DNA of 64,000 bases from Campanula takesimana (taxonomy: Eukaryota; Streptophyta; Magnoliopsida; Asterales; Campanulaceae): assembly GCA_026119855.1 (NCBI GenBank), contig JAOWBW010001591.1:124001-188000 (forward strand). The letters are read 5' to 3'. Made by a program: the position numbers and the translations under genes. Shown one piece after another: positions 11,369-21,674 of the stretch (positions are counted from its first letter, which is position 1; each line of letters starts with the position of its first letter). Under the pieces are notes generated by a model that worked only from the letters and a program-made list of their open reading frames with translations, was not told the DNA's origin and did not search any database.

Positions 11369-11877
11369 GAATCCCGTTAGGGAATTTGTATTAGCCTATT
11401 TATAGACCTAGTTGTAGCCGTCATGGCTATTTATCTATCATTAATGAAATAAAAAAAAAATGTTATTTTACCTCATTTTACTGAATGAGACTAATTTTGC
11501 TCGTGTCCAAGTTACGCTTAAAGAATCATTTGTGTGTGACCCTAGTTATGCTTCAGAAGATCGCTCAATGGAGATTTGATTCAAGGTTCTGTGAATGTTA
11601 ATCGATTCGCAAATATTGTACGAGATGAGGCTCCGATCTATGTGGAGTGCCATCTTTTATCTTTTATTTGAATGAAATTAATTTACCTTAAAAAGAGTAA
11701 TTTTGAAATAAACAAATAAATTTAAGTCAATTTTCGTAAGAAATATAAAGACAAAGTCTTAGGTGCGACGGGCCATATCCGCGGGTCATCAAACCTGCCC
11801 GCTCCAGCCTCTCCCCCCTTCCCAGTGATAGTATTAAAAAGTGTCAGTCGTGTGTTAATAGTCCTAATGTGTTCAAT
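11369..11877. other. Unassigned noncoding interval
   Basis: No supported gene. It sits between the gypsy LTR and the E1 LTR. A run of A after TTAATGAAATAAA near 11440 and the surrounding sequence look like an old LTR or transcript end. The small frame over 11722-11946 crosses into the next LTR and has no family features. Confidence 0.4.
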
Positions 11878-13312
11878 TGTTGGGTATGCCCATTTATATC
11901 TCAGTTTTAATGTAATAGGATTGATTAGATTTGATTGATCCATCACCTAAGTTTTATTTCATGGACTTTAGACCCACATGTAAGAAGTATTTATACTTCA
12001 TTTTTTAGGTTGTCCATTGTGATAGAATAGACTTAGAAATAGGGCAAAAAGATCAAGATTCAAGAAAAATCACATTTTAGTTTGAGCCACGCGCCTATGC
12101 GCCATGCGCCATGCGCCTGTTACGCGCGCTATACACTGCGCCTTCTTGCATCATGCCATGCGCCCTTCAGCACGCACGCATAAGGATATGCGCCAAGATT
12201 GTGTTACGCGCCTCTTTGGCTCATGCGCCCCTCAGTGTTAATTCAACACTCTGTGATTCTTTGAAGACTTGAAGAGTTGAAGAAATTCAAGTTACGCCAA
12301 TGATTCAACGATGGTTAAATAACACGTGTGCGCCCAAATTAAGGACACCTGTCCACAATGGTCACAATTGTGTTATGTGTCTAACGGCTATAAAAGGACA
12401 CGTGTTCCACTCATTAAGTGACATCACATTTGTCATTTGCCCAGAATCATCATGAATTTCCAAACGGCTAGTTTTTAGGATTTCACTATAAAAACCCCAC
12501 AACTTCAACATTTTGAAGTTGCTGAGTTGCTAAAGAATTTGCTGAATTTCTCTCTCTAGTATTTGTTGAAGATTTGACGATTGCCTTTGAATTCCCAGAT
12601 TTCTCAAGAACCATCTTCATAACTTCATCCTTAGCCCAGATCTTCAAGCTATAACACTTTAGTTTTCTTGTGCTCTCCATCTCAAAGATCTAAAGAGCCT
12701 TGATACTAAAATCACACACGCACCTCTTTAAAATCGATCACTTAGCTTCTTTCTTTAAGAGATACACCGGTTATTGTTTTGGATTTGTTCATTCATAAAA
12801 TATTATATCTTGAGTTAGTGTATAAGCTCAAACTATTGTAAATTGTAACACTCACTCATTATATAAGATCTTCATTAGAAATCCAAGACTAACCATCTTG
12901 GTAGAGGACGTAGATCTTTCCATTGATCGAACCTTTCCAAATAGCGCGTATTAATTACTTATCATTTACTTTCAAGTTATTATCTTTACTCACTATTTGC
13001 TTGTTTATCATTGTAGATTGATTGATTTGAATTGTGTTGTGATTGGTTATATCATTTGCCTTAGTTCCTTATTTCACCTACTTTGAGCCAAAATACTTAA
13101 GTGTGTGTTGCGCCCCCTTTAATCATTTGCGCCTATTTTACTTAACTTTTCCGCTGTGCATTTCACTCACTCACTTAGGCGCATTTCATAACGCTTATTT
13201 GATAAAGTGCGCATTTGCAATTGAGTTTTTCAAGGGTAGGAAAAGAATTTTAAAACAGCTATTCACCCCCTCTAGCTATTTTTCATACCCTTGTTTCCCT
13301 TTGGGACCAACA
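11878..13312 (+). mobile_element. 5' LTR of SIRE-like copia element E1
   Basis: The 1435-bp LTR starts TGTTGGGTATGCC and ends GGGACCAACA, two bases before the PBS. A TATA box (TATAAAAA) lies at 12487-12494. About 200-360 bp from the start it holds many ATGCGCC words (12085-12235). It is related to, but clearly diverged from, the LTRs at 41888-43303 and 56583-57994, so neither is its sister from the same insertion. The left flank is TCAAT; no confident matching right flank was found. Confidence 0.9.
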
Positions 13313-13314
13313 AG

Positions 13315-13326
13315 TGGTATCAGAGC
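13315..13326 (+). other. Primer binding site (tRNA-Met)
   Basis: TGGTATCAGAGC follows the LTR end after two bases, giving a plus-strand element. The gag ATG follows 59 bases later. Confidence 0.95.
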
Positions 13327-13385
13327 AAACACCTATATAAAACTCTTTTGTTTTTCAAGCTTAACAGCTTGGGTGCCGATTCCAA

Positions 13386-14795
13386 ATGGCAAACTCAAAA
13401 CCTATGGCAACTGCAAACTACACTCACGTTCCGGTCTTTGATGAAGATCATTTTGACGTGTGGAAATTCAGCATTTTGACTCATCTTACCTCAATCGATG
13501 AAAGGCTTCATGACACCGTGGTTTATGGATCTTACATTCCGGTTAAAGCAAATCCAAATCCACGCACCAATGCTGCTCAACCAACCGTTCTAAAACCAAG
13601 ACAAGAATGGACCGAGGAAGAAATAAGAAGAGTTGCAACTGATGTCAAAGCAAGAAACATTATTCTAAGCACTCTAAGCACGGCTATGAAACAACAAGTC
13701 ATGCATTGTGCTACTGCTAATGAGCTATGGGATGCTATTGAAGAGCATATAGAAGGAGACACCGTTTGCAAGGAGAACAAGAAATATGAAGTACAAAAGA
13801 GATTCAAAAATTTCTCTCAACTCCCCGGTGAAACCTTAAGACAAACTTATGAACGCTACTGTGAAATTATCAATCTATGCATTTCACTTGGCATGAAGTT
13901 TTCCAACAAAGATTTGAATGTAAATTTCCTCCAAGCCTTTGGCTCAAGATATCTCCATAAATCTAGCGCTCTCGAAGACGCTGGACCTTTGGATGTTTGG
14001 ACGTTAAGGAACCTTTATGCAAATCTCAAGGTTTATGAGCTCAAACTTCAGCGAATTAGTGAAACTGAAGGAAAATCAAAATCTGTCGCAATGATGGCGC
14101 ATAGAGAGGAAGCTCCTGCGCCTGCTCCTGCGCCTGTGCAAATAGAGAAAAGTTCCGATCCCAAAATTTCTACTTTAGAGCTATTGGACATGGATGATGA
14201 AGACTTCGCTTTATTTGTGAAGAAATTTCAAAAGTTCAGAAAATTTTCAAGACCCGGCTCAACCAACAAATTTCAAGGATCTACCAGCAGAGCTCCTCCA
14301 AAGTTCACAAGGAGCAGTGATTCTAAAAGAAAAGAAGATCTTGTTTGTTTTAATTGCAGGAAACCAGGACACTTTGCTTCAAGCTGCCCAATTCCAAAAT
14401 TTGAATACATGCAGAAGAAGAGCAGCCATACTCCCAAGTTCACTCCCAAATTCACTCGTCACAAGGGAATGGTTGCTGAGGAAGAAGCCCCAGCAAATGA
14501 GCACAACACATGGATTGAAACAGACTCCGATGAGAGCAATGAAGATTCCGATGATGGACTCGTTTGTTTGGTGGCAAATGATGATGAAATTGATACTTAT
14601 GATTCAGATGATGACTACTCCAAAGATGTTCCTGACATGAATGCCTTGAACAAATCTATCAAGAAATTGGTAGGTTTTCAAGAAGTGAAAAAGAAGAAAG
14701 GACCAACCATCAGCGAGCTCGTTGAACAAGGATTTCTCACTCCAGCTCAAAGCGATGGTGGATTGTTATTTGCAAGATGTGATCTGAGTGCTTAA
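13386..14795 (+). CDS. gag: SIRE-like copia gag, N-terminal 469 residues (E1)
   Basis: The nucleocapsid/capsid polyprotein of a Ty1-copia element, which packages its RNA in virus-like particles. Residues about 20-220 form the retrotransposon gag capsid region (FDVWKF, EWTEEEIRR, ANELWDAIEEH, LPGETLRQTYERYCEI). A CCHC zinc knuckle CFNCRKPGHFASSC is near residue 320, and acidic linkers follow. An Ala-Pro stretch near residue 240 is encoded by repeated GCGCCT words. The stop at 14793-14795 (TAA) replaces an Arg codon in E2's equivalent frame, so the ORF is truncated; the natural gag continues into the next entry. Confidence 0.9.
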   Translation: MANSKPMATANYTHVPVFDEDHFDVWKFSILTHLTSIDERLHDTVVYGSYIPVKANPNPRTNAAQPTVLKPRQEWTEEEIRRVATDVKARNIILSTLSTAMKQQVMHCATANELWDAIEEHIEGDTVCKENKKYEVQKRFKNFSQLPGETLRQTYERYCEIINLCISLGMKFSNKDLNVNFLQAFGSRYLHKSSALEDAGPLDVWTLRNLYANLKVYELKLQRISETEGKSKSVAMMAHREEAPAPAPAPVQIEKSSDPKISTLELLDMDDEDFALFVKKFQKFRKFSRPGSTNKFQGSTSRAPPKFTRSSDSKRKEDLVCFNCRKPGHFASSCPIPKFEYMQKKSSHTPKFTPKFTRHKGMVAEEEAPANEHNTWIETDSDESNEDSDDGLVCLVANDDEIDTYDSDDDYSKDVPDMNALNKSIKKLVGFQEVKKKKGPTISELVEQGFLTPAQSDGGLLFARCDLSA

Positions 14796-15796
14796 AACAA
14801 ACTCAGAAAGAGTGAATATGTCAGACCTCAAGTTGGACCAATTCCTACAAACACTCACGATGAGGACATTGCCAAGCAAGAAAAGTTATTCTTGGAAGCT
14901 GAAAAGGTAATTAGTAAATTTGGCAAAATGAAGGAAGCTTTAGCACTGCCATGTGATGAAATTTCCCTGCTTAAGACCGAGAAAAAGGTTCTAAAATCTA
15001 AACTCACCCTCCTTAAGGAGCAGATAAAGAGCATGACTCCTCTTACTGTTAAAAACACTTTTCTAACAGAACAAACTCAATTCTTAAAGTTCAAAATGAT
15101 GAATTGATTGCTCAAATTACTGATCTTAAAAAGATTACAAATGAGTGGTCCAATTCTTGTGTCACTATGGATAATATATTTGAGTCCTAAAAAGTCAGTG
15201 GTGATAAAAGTGGCTTGGGATTCTCATCAACTAGTGACAACTTTAAATGCGATGTCTGTGATGAAAGAGATAGTGAATTTACAAACCAACAAACTTTTGA
15301 AATTCCTAAGGAAAAACATTCTAATTCAATGGGTAAAGGACAGGAAAAAGTCAAGAGACAAACATTCCATTATGTCTACCCAACGAAACAATTTGGGAAA
15401 GCTAAAGGGAAAGATATAGCTACAGATGAATCAAACTCTAGCAAAATTACTCTTGAAACAAAGAGCGCTCCTTCTATGAGTGCTCATTATGCGCCTAGGA
15501 GCCACGCGCCTCATCGCCGTGCGCCTCCTAGCCCTATGCGCCCTCCTAGATCAAGCGCTTCAAAATTTCAAAAGAAGGATTTTGTTAAGGCCGGCTCATC
15601 TGACCCAAAGAAGAGTGCTATCCCAAAGAAAAGTAAAGAGTTTGTGAAAACTCACGTGATTGGTGGCTTTCATCATTATTCAATTTGTGATTGTTTTGGA
15701 CACAAGGCCGTGGAATGCCTTTTGCGATTCACTCCCAATGCCAAAGGACGTAAAAATCCTAAGGTCAAGCAAGAGTGGGTTATCAAGAGTTGCTAA
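14796..15796 (+). pseudogene. C-terminal gag region of E1, frameshifted
   Basis: Continuation of gag after the premature stop, best read by comparison with 45194-46234 in E2. It includes a coiled-coil stretch (SKFGKMKEAL...LTLLKEQIKS), frameshifts near 15070-15210, then an open frame to 15796. That frame has an Ala-Pro-Arg-rich run (YAPRSHAPH, SPMRPPRS) made of repeated TGCGCC words in two frames. It ends in a second zinc-knuckle-like SICDCFGHKAVEC whose first Cys has become Tyr. Confidence 0.8.
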
Positions 15797-16024
15797 CTCT
15801 TGGACCCAAAAGGAATAAAGGGGACCAGTTTTAAATGTTTATATTTCAGGTTCTTTGCTTTATGGCTGGATCTTCAAAAGCTAAAACGTATGAATGGATT
15901 CTCGATAGTGGATGTTCGAGACACATGACTAGAGATGAATCCTTATTAGAAGATGTCTATGAAGAAAGAGGTCCCTCCGTAACATTTGGAGATAACAATA
16001 AAGGTCAAGTTGTTGCATATGGAA
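15797..16024 (+). pseudogene. E1 aspartic protease fragment
   Basis: From about 15853 the frame reads MAGSSKAKTYEWILDSGCSRHM, the Ty1-copia protease active site D-S-G-C-S, then GPSVTFGDNNKGQVVAYG. It is interrupted at 16024 by a solo LTR; pol resumes at 18135 after a duplicated TGGAA. Confidence 0.9.
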
Positions 16025-18134
16025 TGTCACGACCCGAAATCTAGGCTCTATTTTATTAGTAATAAATAATTATTATTTAATTATTTGATTATCTATTTAT
16101 TTAAATTATTATTTATTTAAATAATTATGTGTGCAATTTATGTGTTATAATAATTATGCCTAGCAGTTTATTCGAGTTATTTGGGCTAGTGTGGAAGTGT
16201 TGAGTCTTAATTGTTAGTCGGGAGTGTAAGTAATTGTGTTAGTAGTTGGGGAAGGGGCCTGAGTGTAACATTTTGAATAATTCTTCATCTACTCCCTCCC
16301 TACTCCCTACTCCTTCCCTTCTCCCTCACACTCCACCCCCATTCTCTCCCTCCCTCTCTCACTAGCTTTGGTAAGTTTTTCTTTCTCTATCTTCTCTCTT
16401 CATTTTCTCCATCTTCCTCTTGTAATCTCTCATTTCTTAAAACGTGAACCTTGTTTAGATCGTCGATAGGATCGCGTAGAACCAAAAAGAATCGAATTCC
16501 GTCAACTTTCATTATTTTCAAGTAAGTTACTTTTCCCCTATTTTGATGCTAAAAGGTTCATATCATGTTTATATGATGTTTGATGTGTTATATTTGAAGT
16601 TTGATCGAGTTTGGAATTTATTGGGAATTTATTTTAGTTTTGATCAAAAATGGTGAAATCTAGAATGTGGGGATTTGATTCTTGATTTTGGTTGTTAAAT
16701 GTTGTTGTATGAGTCTTTTTAGACTTATAAGTTGTTTTGGTACATTAGTAAGCTAGTTAGAAGGTTAGATTTTGGTTGAAATGTGTTTTGGGTATGAAAA
16801 TGGAAGAACCCATTTTGTTCTTCCCGATTTCCAGTATTTCAGAATAGTGGGCGACCGCCCAAAAACGTATGGGCAACCGCACAACTATCTGAAAGCTTTT
16901 GTTCTTGTTTGATGGCCTTTTTGGGCGACCGCACATACCATTTTGGGCGGCCGCACAGTCCTCTGAAGGTTTTCATTTTGTTGGTTTGTGTGATTGAAGA
17001 ATGCGTTTTGATCCAAATCTTAGGTGTCCTTCTAGTTGACCTTAGTGAACATTGTAGTACACTCTAGTGATAGAATTGGGTCCTTTGTGATTAAGTTTGT
17101 GTTGGAAATTAATTAAGAGTTACTTGAGATTGTTGGAACACTTTAATTGTGCGTGGTTGGTACATTTCACTTTCGTGGTGACTTCTTGGTATGGTTCCCT
17201 ACTTTGGAACCTTAAGTTGTTTATTCATGCTAAATTACTATTACTTAGCATTTATTTGGAAGCCCAGCTGGCATATTTGTTGCATCGGGCGATGGGAAAG
17301 ATTATGATGGCAAAGCCAAGTCCATTATAATGTTGACCATTGTTTTGCCCCCTTCTTTACCCTTTTCCAGATTGGCCTTGGAAGAGATGAGTTAGCTTCC
17401 TTTGTGAATGTATCTAGCTAACGGGCATGACTTTGTGTCATGGTCCTTGTCCTTTGTGACACTTTTATGGTTATTGGTTCCGGTACCGGGGTTTTCTCTT
17501 TGGCTTTCATGCTATTATGAAGATGATGATTTGTTGATTATTGAAGCTGCGCAGCGATCCTTTATTTGGATGTTCCGGTTTGGAAAACCTTGGCTATATC
17601 CTTTGTTATGTGTTTATTTCCGCTGCTATCTGTTAAGTGATAAATGCTATGTGCTATGTGATAATTATTATTGCTTATCGCTTCGTGCATCATAGCATGT
17701 CATGTAGTTGCATTAGTAACTTATTGAGATTTATCTCACCCCCCTTTCTTTTTATCTTTGTTTTTCCTTAACACCCCCCCTAGGTGCTAAGGATTAGTCT
17801 CGCTGATCATGAGAAAGAGGACGTCGAGTGTGGATCCATTCTTTTGAGGAAGGTTGTTATAGGTTGGTTTACATTATGTAAATGTGTAACCATTTTGGGA
17901 TAGTTGTACCAAACAATGACGTCACTAAGAATTGTATATTTTATTTTGTTGGGCATAAACTTGTGGAAGTTTATGATAGTTGTAATTGGTTTTTATCAAA
18001 CTTGGTTTCGTAAAACTTTGAATCATCACCTTTTGGTATCAAATGAAATTTTTAACTTCGGTATTTCACAGTTTTGGTTTTAGAGTCGATGTCCAGATCG
18101 CGGTCTCGGGCCCGCAGGGTCCGGGGTCGCGACA
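16025..18134 (+). mobile_element. Solo LTR, TGTCACGACCC...GGTCGCGACA, TSD TGGAA
   Basis: A 2110-bp insertion starts TGTCACGACCC and ends GGGGTCGCGACA, so its termini are TG...CA with an imperfect inverted repeat. It is flanked by TGGAA at 16020-16024 and 18135-18139. Comparison with E2 shows uninterrupted protease sequence at this point. No PBS, polypurine tract or polyprotein is inside, so it is a solo LTR. The termini and a shared TGAGAT-TT-ATCTCA hairpin (17725-17738) suggest a Ty3-gypsy chromovirus-type LTR. ORFs inside are not supported. Confidence 0.9.
16849..16957. promoter_or_regulatory. Two dyad pairs in solo LTR, GGGCGACCGCMC type
   Basis: Near-palindromes centred at 16854.5, 16876.5, 16928.5 and 16950.5 form two pairs, each 22 bp apart, with a 74-bp step. 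The words (GGGCGACCGCCC, GGGCAACCGCACA, GGGCGACCGCACA, GGGCGGCCGCACA) are reverse complements of those in the copia-like solo LTR at 48381-48487. Function is inferred only from this recurrence. Confidence 0.75.
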
Positions 18135-19199
18135 TGGAAAGCTCAAGAAAGACAAAGTGTCCATTGAAAGAGTCTCTCTCATCGAAGGGCTCAAGCACAA
18201 TTTATTATCCATATCTCAATTCTGCGACAAAGGATTAGAATGCCATTTTACTTCAACGCATTGTCTTATCAAGAATGGCAAAACTGGAGCTACATTACTC
18301 ACGGGATATCGTAAGACAAATATTTATATTATTGATTTCCATAGTATGAACTCTAGTACTAATCTTTGTTTTGTAGCTAAAAGTGTGAGCAAAAATAGTT
18401 GGCTGTGGCACAAGCGCTTAAGTCACTTGAACTTCAAGTATCTATCTAAACTCAGCAGGAATAATCTTATCAAAGGAGTTCCCAAGGTTGCTGATCATCA
18501 TGACAAGAAGTGCACCGCGTGTCAACTTGGCAAACAACCGAAGCAATCTTTTCCAGCAAGATTAATCCTTCAACGACTAGATGCTTGCAATTGCTTCACA
18601 TTGATCTATTTGGATCAGTCACCACCGCAAGTTTTCGAAGAAATAAGTATACCTTAGTTGTGGTGGATGATTACTCAAGATATACATGGGTGGAAATGAT
18701 GATCTCAAAAGACGATTGTTATGACATTTTGACCACCTTATTTCGACTGCTCCAAACCCAAAAAGAAGATGACATCGTTAGTGTTCGATCCGACAATGGA
18801 ACAGAATTTAAAAACAACGGTGTTGCTCGATATTGTGAAGATCATGGGATAGATCACAACTTTTCAACAGCTGGAGTTCCTCAACAAAATGGTTTTGTGG
18901 AAAGAAAGAATAGGACGTTAATTGAAGCGGGAAAGACGATGATAGCTGAAGCGAAATTGCCTAAGTACTTTTGGGAAGAAGCTATCAACACAACATGTTT
19001 TAGTCAAAATCGTTCCCTCATCAACAAACTTCACAACAAGACTCCGTATGAACTTTGGCGCGGTAGAACTCACAACATTGAATTCTTCAAGATATTTGGT
19101 TGCAAATGTTATATCCTCTACAACGGAAACGAACATAGAGGTAAATTCGATGCCAAAGCCGACAAAAGTATTTTTTGTTGGGTATACCAAACATTCTAA
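18135..19199 (+). pseudogene. E1 integrase
   Basis: After the solo LTR the copia polyprotein continues (KLKKDKVSIERV, GLKHNLLSISQF). It has the pre-integrase SWLWHKRLSHLNF and CTACQLGK zinc-binding motif, then the integrase core: D in HIDLFG, D in RSDNGTEF, E in RKNRTLIEAG. Frameshifts lie near 18545 and 19176, so the two halves are in different frames (18043-18657 and 18510-19199). The catalytic triad is still encoded. Confidence 0.9.
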
Positions 19200-20106
19200 A
19201 GCTTTTCGTGTTTTTAATAGATCTACATTAGTGATAGTTGAATCTGTACATGTTACATTTGATGAACATTCTCTCCTTGAGCCAAATTTGGCTCCAAATG
19301 TTGCTGATGATTCTGTTGAGCCTAATGATACAAGTGCTCCTATTCATGTTGCGCCCACTCAAAATCAGAATTTATCAACTCAAGGAAATCCATCTACATC
19401 AAATGCGCCTAATTCATTGCATGGTGCGCCTGGAGAACTGCGCCTCACTCTTATGATGCGCCTATTGATTCCTCTCACGCGCCTATTTCTACTGCTGCAT
19501 CTGGTGTCAACCCAAGTTTCAACTCTACACCAGTTCAACCCCCAAATTTTGATGATTTTGAATCTGGTGAAGATGTACCAATTGAAGACCTTCAAATCTC
19601 TACTACTCAACCTAACTTACCTCCTGAAATTCGTGAAGTTAGAGGTCACCAAATTAATAATATCATTAGTGATCTACAAGTTGGTGTTCGTACAAGGAGA
19701 GCTACAAACTTCGATGCTTACACTGCATTTATCTCTCAAATAGAACCGAAGAAGGCCGATGAAGCGCTCCAAGATCCAAATTGGGTTGTTGCTATGCAAG
19801 AAGAACTCAATCAATTTGAACGATGTAAGGTTTGGACTCTTGTTTCAAGACCAAATAATCAAGGAGTGATTGGTACGAAATGGGTGTTCAGAAACAAGAT
19901 GGATGAGAATGGAACCATCACGAGAAACAAAGCAAGATTGGTTGCGCAAGGCTATAGGCAAGAAGAAGGAATTGATTACGATGAAACCTTTCCGCCCGTA
20001 GCAAGACTTGAAGCAATTAGACTCTTTAGCTTACGCCGCTCATAAGAACTTCAAGTTATATCAAATGGATGTGAAAAGCGCGTTTCTAAATGGTGAACTA
20101 CAAGAA
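19200..20106 (+). pseudogene. E1 integrase-RT linker and truncated reverse transcriptase
   Basis: A Pro/Asn-rich linker carries seven or so TGCGCC/CGCGCC words between 19350 and 19490. Then comes the RT N-terminus: [42 protein letters not shown], and after a frameshift near 20030 [12 protein letters not shown]. The sequence breaks at 20106 within CAAGAA(C), where it joins Tat-type gypsy sequence. YVDD, RNase H and the third frame of E1 are missing. Confidence 0.9.
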
Positions 20107-21244
20107 CCGTTTCGCTGATGCACTAGCCACCATCGCTCACTGGTAGAAATTCCCGAGGGTAAAATGGTAAATCCCTTCAAAGTTTCCCAAAAGAACAGTC
20201 CGGCATACTGCATGAGTATCGAGATTAACGAGGTCCAGGCAAACTCCCCATGGTATTCGGATATCATGAATTTTCTCAAAAATGGCACCTACCCCGAGAA
20301 TAGCAATAAGAAGTCTCAGATGGCGCTACAAAGACTAGCCTCTCGGTATGTACTAATTGGAGACCGAGTCTACAAAAGGCACCACGAAGGGATCAATCTC
20401 CTATGCGCCAACGAGACCGAAGCTCAAGAGATAATGTGTGAAGTACACGAAGGAGAGTGTGGTTCCTATTGGAGCACTATGGAACGAGATTGCATTGAGA
20501 AAGTCAAAAGGTGCGCCAAATGCCAATTCCATGCTAACCTGCAACATGCTCCACCCTCGCAACTTTACAACATGACCACGCCATGGACTTTCTCTTGTTG
20601 GGGCATAGACAACATCGGCAAGAAAGTGGGTCGAAGCATAAGCTTACCGGGTTCTCAACGCCAAGAAAGTGGCTGAATTCGTAAAGAATAACATCATGTG
20701 CCGATATGGTATTCCTCATGAAATCATCTCCGACAATGGGTCCCACTTTGAAAAAAAAATGGATGCACTTTTGGTTAACTACAAAATTACCAAACACAAG
20801 TCATCCCCGTACCGCCCCCAAGCTAATGGTGCGGTCGAAGCAGAGAACAAGATAATCGAGGTCATCATACAAAAAATGGCTTCAACAGGGAGGGATTGGC
20901 CCGATAAATTACCACTAGCATTGTGGGGCTACCACACATCAATACGGTCAGCAACGGGAGAAACTCCATACTCACTGGTTTATGGTTCTGAAGCCGTACT
21001 CCTAGTCGAACTTGAGGTTCCTTCTCTACGGGTCTTACTCGAGAACCAAATCAACGAGGTTGATTGGATGCAAAGTCTTTATGAGCAATTATCCCTACTC
21101 GATGAAAAAGAGGCTAAGGGCATTCGAACGCACAAGGGCCTATCAACAAAGAATGGCAAGGGCTTTCAACAAAAAGGTGAAGCCTCAAAACATCAAAGTG
21201 GGAGATTTAGTCCTAAGACAACATCCTCCCAATTCCATGAATCC
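20107..21244 (+). pseudogene. Ty3-gypsy (Tat lineage) RNase H tail and integrase
   Basis: The frame starts inside RNase H (NRFADALATIAHW) and runs through a linker to an integrase zinc finger with H-H-C-C ligands (EVHEGECG...CAKCQ). It then has core motifs SDNGSHF and GAVEAENKII, and YHTSIRSATGETPYSLVYGSEAVL, typical of Tat/Athila-type integrases. A frameshift and a small deletion near 20620-20670 remove the first catalytic Asp region, and a stop splits the two frames (20164-20676 and 20669-21250). The polyprotein is interrupted at 21245 by E3 and resumes at 36913. Confidence 0.9.
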
Positions 21245-21340
21245 TGTTAGGCCCAATTGGTAAGAAAAAAGGCTAGAGGGGGGGGGGTGAATAGCCTTTT
21301 TAAAACTTTTATAAAGAAACACTTTTAAATGCAAAGTCAC
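21245..21340 (-). mobile_element. Truncated outer LTR of E3
   Basis: Only the first 96 bp of the LTR (plus-strand view, TGTTAGGCCC to GCAAAGTCAC) survive. They match the starts at 24035 and 35526. The LTR is then joined directly to protease-region sequence at 21341, which removes the rest of the LTR, the third frame, RT and integrase of this unit. Confidence 0.9.
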
Positions 21341-21674
21341 ATGCTTGCACCAGTTGAGGCCATGAAGCATTCCTGAAATAAAACGGTATGCTTATAATCC
21401 CCCTTATTCTTGGGTCTGAGGGTTAGTTCCTCTTTAGCAACCACATCTGGCCACCACTAGAGGATGTAACCTCAGTGGGTCCAGATAGGTGCTTCAAGAG
21501 GCATTCATGAGCCTTGTGACCAAAATCAGAACAATTTGAACATCTCACTTGATTGATAGGCTGTAGAGTTGGTAGAACGTCATTCTGTTTAGTCAGTGCA
21601 TCGGCAGAACTAGGGAATTGAGCAGGCACAAACTTAGTAGGTTTAAAGGTGCTAGTGTTGCCTTTCTTTCCATT
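21341..21674 (-). pseudogene. E3 left unit: gag C-terminus and start of protease domain
   Basis: The minus strand encodes PAQFPSSADALTKQ and a second CCHC knuckle (CSNCSDFGHKAHEC), then, after a frameshift, the lead-in to protease (FMASTGA) where it is cut at 21341. It is in frame with the gag ORF after a TAG at 21675-21677. The knuckle is intact here, unlike in E1 and E2. Confidence 0.8.

Noticed and set aside
11722..11946. Small minus-strand ORF.
   Set aside because: It crosses the LTR boundary at 11878 and has no recognisable domain.
13043..13441. Plus-strand ORF overlapping the E1 LTR and leader.
   Set aside because: It spans LTR, PBS and gag start in the wrong frame; gag begins at 13386.
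17097..17695. Two plus-strand ORFs with hydrophobic sequence.
   Set aside because: They lie inside a solo LTR bounded by target duplications, have no family motifs and no codon structure.
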